Source: BOG-908 sp964244615 (GTDB lineage Bacteria; Pseudomonadota; Alphaproteobacteria; Acetobacterales; Acetobacteraceae). Taken from it: a stretch of 20,775 nt of DNA. The translations under genes and the position numbers were made by a program. Of the stretch, positions 17,530 through 20,775 are shown one piece after another. Numbering within the stretch: the stretch's first letter is position 1; every line of letters begins with the position of its first letter. The notes under the pieces are model-generated. The model was not told the DNA's origin. It saw only the letters and a list, made by a program, of their open reading frames with translations, and did not search any database. The stretch is taken from assembly GCA_964244615.1 (NCBI GenBank), contig CAXTJP010000042.1, positions 1-20,775 of the forward strand, written 5' to 3'.

Positions 17530-17738
17530 CGCAGCACCGCACCCCGCGACGGCCACCCCTGGATCGAGGCGATCTGCGGGTCGCGGCCCCCGTGAGCGAG
17601 GTGGTGGACCACGGTGTTGAGTTCCCGCACCGGAATGGCGAGCATGACGGCCACGAGGGCTAGCAAGGCGTGCCGCAACACCTCCGGCCCGATCTCGGCC
17701 AGCCAGCGCGCCGTGCGCAGCGGAAGGGGTAAGAGCAT
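17526..17738 (-). CDS. Small single-helix membrane protein, unknown function
   Basis: This 70-residue protein has one hydrophobic helix at about 22-38 (LRHALLALVAVMLAIPV), a short N-terminus and a polar C-terminus with a histidine cluster (VVHHLAHGG, 43-51). About nine in ten codons end in G or C, which matches neighbouring genes. It starts 116 bases after the ruvA stop and shares an ATGA overlap with the next small gene, so it is probably first in a three-gene unit. I know no family for it; function is open. Confidence 0.65.
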   Translation of the reverse strand: MLLPLPLRTARWLAEIGPEVLRHALLALVAVMLAIPVRELNTVVHHLAHGGRDPQIASIQGWPSRGAVLR

Positions 17739-17854
17739 GATCCAGGGACGCTCGCCCGGATCGCCGTAAAGGTTCCATACCGCATGGGGGCCGAGGCCAT
17801 GCCGCGGTCATCAAGGCAGCCAGGGAGAGCCGACGCGTCCCCTAAGCCCGAACG

Positions 17855-18451
17855 CTAACGGGCCAGGGCGCGCAGGCTGTCGCGTATGATGGCGTCCAGC
17901 GTTGCCGCCTCGCCCAGCTGCGCCAGCACACGCTCCACCACCGGCTGCGCCTCCACGCGGCGATAGCCGAGGTTGGCCAGAGCGGAGAGCGCGTCGCCGC
18001 CGATGCCGCCGGACGGCGCGGCCACCGACAGGGCAGGGCCGGACGGCATGGCGCCGGCACGCTCGCGCAACTCGGTCAGCAGGCGCACCACCAGCTTCGG
18101 GCCGACGCCCGGCACACGCGTCAGCGCCGCCCTGTCCCCGGCCGCGATGGCGCCCACGAGGTCGCGCGGCGAGAGGGCCGAGAGGATGGCCAGCGCCACG
18201 CGGGCGCCCACCCCCTGCACCGTGGTCAGCAGCCGGAACCAGTCCCGCTCGGCCGAATCCGAAAAGCCGTAGAGCAGGATCGCGTCCTCGCGCACCACCG
18301 TCTCCACCAGCACGCGGGCGCTCGCGGGCGGCGAAGGCAGGGCGGCCAGCGTGCGTGTGCTGGCCTGCACCAGGTAGCCGACGCCGCCCACGTCGATCAC
18401 GCAGGAGGCGGCATCGAGCGCCGAGACCTGGCCGGTGAGCAGCGCGATCAC
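17855..18451 (-). CDS. ruvA: Holliday junction branch migration protein RuvA
   Basis: RuvA binds four-way junctions as a tetramer and loads RuvB. The 198-residue protein has the N-terminal OB-fold (MIALLTGQV ... GVGYLVQAS), two helix-hairpin-helix motifs (TTVQGVGARVALAILSAL at 76-93 and LTRVPGVGPKLVVRLLTEL at about 110-128), a linker, and the C-terminal RuvB-binding domain (DALSALANLGYRRVEA onward). The GTG at 18451 overlaps the ruvC stop by four bases (GTGA). ruvB does not follow directly; the next gene downstream is an unrelated small membrane-protein gene. Confidence 0.97.
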   Translation of the reverse strand: MIALLTGQVSALDAASCVIDVGGVGYLVQASTRTLAALPSPPASARVLVETVVREDAILLYGFSDSAERDWFRLLTTVQGVGARVALAILSALSPRDLVGAIAAGDRAALTRVPGVGPKLVVRLLTELRERAGAMPSGPALSVAAPSGGIGGDALSALANLGYRRVEAQPVVERVLAQLGEAATLDAIIRDSLRALAR

Positions 18452-18963
18452 GCCATGACCGTGGCCCGCGCCACCACCAGCCCGGTGGCGCGGTTATGGG
18501 CGTGGCAGATGGCGACGGCCAGCGCGTCGGACGCGTCGGCGCGACGCGATGTGGCGCCGGGCAGCAGGCGACGCACCATGTCGGCCACCTGCGCCTTGTC
18601 CGCGTTGCCGGTGCCGACCACGGCGCGCTTGACCATCTTGGCGCCGTACTCCGCGACCGTCAGCCCGGCCAGCGCCGGGGCGAGCAGGGCGACACCGCGC
18701 GCGTAGCCGAGCTTGAGCGTGGCGGCACCGTTGCGGTTGACGTAGGTCTCCTCCACCGCCGCCTCGGCCGGACGGTGCGTGGCGATCAGCGCGGTCAGGC
18801 CGGCGTAGAGCACGCGCAGCCGGTCCGGCACCGGCTGGTCGCTGTCGGTGGCGAGCACGCCGTCGGCCACGTGGCGCAGCCGGTTGCCGTCGGACTCGAC
18901 GATGCCCCAGCCGGTGAAGCGCAGGCCGGGGTCCACGCCCAGAATCAGGATGGCGCGTCCCAC
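18448..18963 (-). CDS. ruvC: Crossover junction endodeoxyribonuclease RuvC
   Basis: RuvC cuts Holliday junctions symmetrically. The 171-residue protein keeps the four acidic catalytic residues of the family: D11 in LGVDPGLRFTGWG, E71 or E72 in AAVEETYVNRN, and D143 and D146 in RRADASDALAVAICHAH. The start is a GTG at 18963 lying directly after the yebC TGA with no spacer, and the stop overlaps ruvA. The yebC-ruvC-ruvA order is common in bacteria. Confidence 0.97.
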   Translation of the reverse strand: MGRAILILGVDPGLRFTGWGIVESDGNRLRHVADGVLATDSDQPVPDRLRVLYAGLTALIATHRPAEAAVEETYVNRNGAATLKLGYARGVALLAPALAGLTVAEYGAKMVKRAVVGTGNADKAQVADMVRRLLPGATSRRADASDALAVAICHAHNRATGLVVARATVMA

Positions 18964-19713
18964 TCAGGCCGATAGACGGGCGAGCACGGCTTCCGGGATG
19001 TCGAAGTTCGCGAACACGTTCTGCACGTCGTCGTTCTCCTCCAGCGCGTCGATCAGCTTGAGCACGGAGGCGGCGCGGTCCTCGTCCAGCGTCACCGTGG
19101 TCGAGGGCCGCCAGTCGAACTTCGCCTCCTCCGGCGCGCCGAAACGCTGCTCCAGCGCGTCGCGCACGGCGAACAGGCTGTCGATCGCGCAGGTCACCTC
19201 GTGGCCGTCGGCGTCGCTGGTCACGTCGTCAGCGCCGGCGTCGATCGCGGCTTCCAGCATGGCGTCGGCGGTGGCGGCGCCGGGCGGGTAGGTCACCACG
19301 CCGAGGCGGCTGAACATGAAGCTGACGGCGTTGGTCTCGCCCAGCGCGCCGCCATGCTTGCTGAAGGCGGAGCGCACGTCCGAGGCCGTGCGGTTGCGGT
19401 TGTCGGTCAGCGTCTCGACGATCACCGCCACGCCGGCGGGCCCGTAGCCCTCGTAGCGGACCTCGGAGAAATCCTCGCCCGCGGCCGCGCCGGACGCCTT
19501 TTTTATCGCGCGGTCGACCGTGTCCTTGGTCATGTTCTGCTTGTAGGCGGTGGTCACCGCCGCGCGCAGCCGCGCGTTGGCCGAAGGGTCCGGCAAGCCC
19601 TGGCGGGCGGCCACCGTGATCTCGCGTATCAGCTTGGCGAACTGGCGCGCCCGCCGCGCATCCTGCGCACCCTTCCGGTGCATGACGTTCTTGACGTGGC
19701 TATGGCCTGCCAT
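18964..19713 (-). CDS. yebC: YebC/PmpR-family protein (ribosome-associated factor or regulator)
   Basis: The 249-residue protein begins with the family hallmark AGHSHVKNVMHRKGAQDARR, where most members have W at the fourth of these positions, followed by FAKLIREITVAARQG, RAIKKASG and the YEGYGPAGVAVIVETLTDNRNRT block. Family members have been described as DNA-binding regulators and, more recently, as factors that help ribosomes through difficult sequences such as proline runs. The ATG at 19713 has AGGA five bases upstream and lies seven bases after the stop of the GMC oxidoreductase gene. It heads the ruvCA pair. Confidence 0.95.
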   Translation of the reverse strand: MAGHSHVKNVMHRKGAQDARRARQFAKLIREITVAARQGLPDPSANARLRAAVTTAYKQNMTKDTVDRAIKKASGAAAGEDFSEVRYEGYGPAGVAVIVETLTDNRNRTASDVRSAFSKHGGALGETNAVSFMFSRLGVVTYPPGAATADAMLEAAIDAGADDVTSDADGHEVTCAIDSLFAVRDALEQRFGAPEEAKFDWRPSTTVTLDEDRAASVLKLIDALEENDDVQNVFANFDIPEAVLARLSA

Positions 19714-19720
19714 GGAATCC

Positions 19721-20775
19721 TCATGTTTCGAGCAGGCTCATAGCAGGCCGTGGCGGGTCGACGATAGAAGCGGCCAGCGTCCTGGCGAGGTGATCCGCCA
19801 GCCGCAGGGCCAGGGCAACGATGGTCAGGGTCGGGTTGGCCTGGCCGGAGGTCGGGAACACCGCGCCGCCGGCGACCCAGAGGTTGCGCATGCCGTGCAC
19901 CCGGCAATCCGAATCCACCACGCCGGCCTCCGGGTCGTCGGCCATGCGGGCGGTGCCCAGGTGGTGGCCGCCATAGGCGCCGTCGCGCAGCAGCGCGTCC
20001 TCCAGCCCGTCCTCGTCCCAGGCGAGGTCGGCGGTGTTGGAGGCGGCGAAATCGGCGGCCAGCGCGTGCAGCGCCCGGCGCACGCTCTCGATGTCGGCCG
20101 GCAGATGGCGCCAGTCCACGCGCAGGCGTGGCATGCCGAGCGCGTCGCGGTCGCGGGCCAGGTTGACCCGGCTCAGGGCGTTCGGGAACTGCTCGGCATG
20201 GACGTCCAGGCTGTAGAGGCCGCCGGGCGGGCGCACGATGATCGACGGAAACTTGCGCTCGGCCAGCGTGCGATGCCGCAGCCAGTGCAGCAGGAAGCCG
20301 GCCGTGTGCCGCGGCGTGGCGGCGATGTTGGCTGCGTGGCGCAGCAGGCCGGCGGCGCCGAGCGGGCCGTCGCGCAGCCGGGTCGCGTATTCCGGGGCGA
20401 CGAGCGGGGCCGCGAACAGCAGCGCCGAGAGCGCGCCGCTGCGATGGGCGGGGTCGCCGATGCGCGGATGGTGCAGGCGGACCACCACGTTGCCGGTGCG
20501 CAGGCGGCGCTGCGCCGCCGCCGTGATCGCGAAGCGTCGCCGGCAATACACACCCTCCTCGGACAGCGTGTAGCCGTGCCGCACCGGCACGGCGGGCGTC
20601 ACCGCGCCCAGCGTGCCCGCCAGGTGGCACATGTAGTTCCGGCCGACCTGGCCCGATCCGTTGCCGATGCCGCCGGGATGGGCATCGTCGGAGGCGAGCA
20701 GCAGGCGCGGCACTTCCAGCCCGCCGGCGGCCAGCACGAAGCCCTGCGCCTGCACCCGCAACGCGCGGCCGCCCA
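19721..20775 (-). CDS. GMC-family FAD-dependent oxidoreductase, N-terminal part outside window
   Basis: The frame is open at the window end, so only the C-terminal 351 residues are seen; the FAD-binding N-terminus lies beyond. The visible part starts in GFVLAAGGLEVPRLLL, typical of the GMC (glucose-methanol-choline) family just after the FAD domain. It ends with the catalytic-histidine motif GGHHLGTARMADDP and the NLWVAGGAVFPTSGQANPTLTIVALALRLADHL block. Such enzymes oxidise alcohols, sugars or aldehydes; the substrate cannot be told from this part. It lies seven bases before yebC on the same strand and so may be cotranscribed with yebC and ruvCA. Confidence 0.92.
   Translation of the reverse strand, partial: GGRALRVQAQGFVLAAGGLEVPRLLLASDDAHPGGIGNGSGQVGRNYMCHLAGTLGAVTPAVPVRHGYTLSEEGVYCRRRFAITAAAQRRLRTGNVVVRLHHPRIGDPAHRSGALSALLFAAPLVAPEYATRLRDGPLGAAGLLRHAANIAATPRHTAGFLLHWLRHRTLAERKFPSIIVRPPGGLYSLDVHAEQFPNALSRVNLARDRDALGMPRLRVDWRHLPADIESVRRALHALAADFAASNTADLAWDEDGLEDALLRDGAYGGHHLGTARMADDPEAGVVDSDCRVHGMRNLWVAGGAVFPTSGQANPTLTIVALALRLADHLARTLAASIVDPPRPAMSLLET

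Noticed and set aside
17835..17866. Possible terminator after ruvA
   Set aside because: Only a 4 bp CCCG/CGGG pairing with no T-run; too weak to call.

Overview
The window is a stretch of GC-rich chromosome (roughly 70 % GC by eye) from an alphaproteobacterium. The gene order yebC-ruvC-ruvA ... ruvB-ybgC-tolQ-tolR-tolA-tolB-pal-cpoB-tilS-ftsH-folP-glmM-thiD ... dapF-mtaB, together with a GMC-type oxidoreductase next to yebC, points to Rhodospirillales, most likely Acetobacteraceae; this placement is an inference from synteny and protein character. Every convincing gene lies on the minus strand, so transcription runs from high to low coordinates. I found no tRNA, rRNA, CRISPR array, insertion sequence or phage gene.

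Layout in the direction of transcription. (1) 20775-17855: the C-terminal part of a GMC oxidoreductase, then yebC, ruvC and ruvA packed almost without gaps. (2) 17854-15895: a block that separates ruvA from ruvB. It holds three overlapping small genes for membrane or exported proteins I do not recognise, a C-factor-like short-chain dehydrogenase, and about 320 bases with no convincing gene. (3) 15894-9100: ruvB followed by the complete Tol-Pal envelope system (ybgC, tolQ, tolR, tolA, tolB, pal, cpoB), with a likely promoter before pal and a clear intrinsic terminator between pal and cpoB. (4) 9081-3487: tilS, ftsH, folP and glmM. (5) 3490-1: thiD, a PhzF-family gene, dapF and the start of mtaB, which leaves the window.

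Working together: RuvA, RuvB and RuvC process Holliday junctions. TolQ-TolR-TolA use the proton motive force to act on TolB and Pal at the outer membrane during constriction, with CpoB as periplasmic partner and YbgC as an associated thioesterase. GlmM and DapF supply precursors for peptidoglycan (glucosamine-1-phosphate and meso-diaminopimelate). FtsH is membrane quality control. TilS and MtaB modify tRNAs for decoding accuracy. FolP and ThiD serve folate and thiamine synthesis.

Most of the window is ordinary core genome. The parts worth a second look are the small-gene cassette between ruvA and ruvB, the pal/cpoB terminator, a palindromic hairpin directly in front of ftsH, TTG starts that overlap upstream TGA stops (one under a hairpin that masks its ribosome binding site), an uncertain folP start, and a 15-proline run in TolA.
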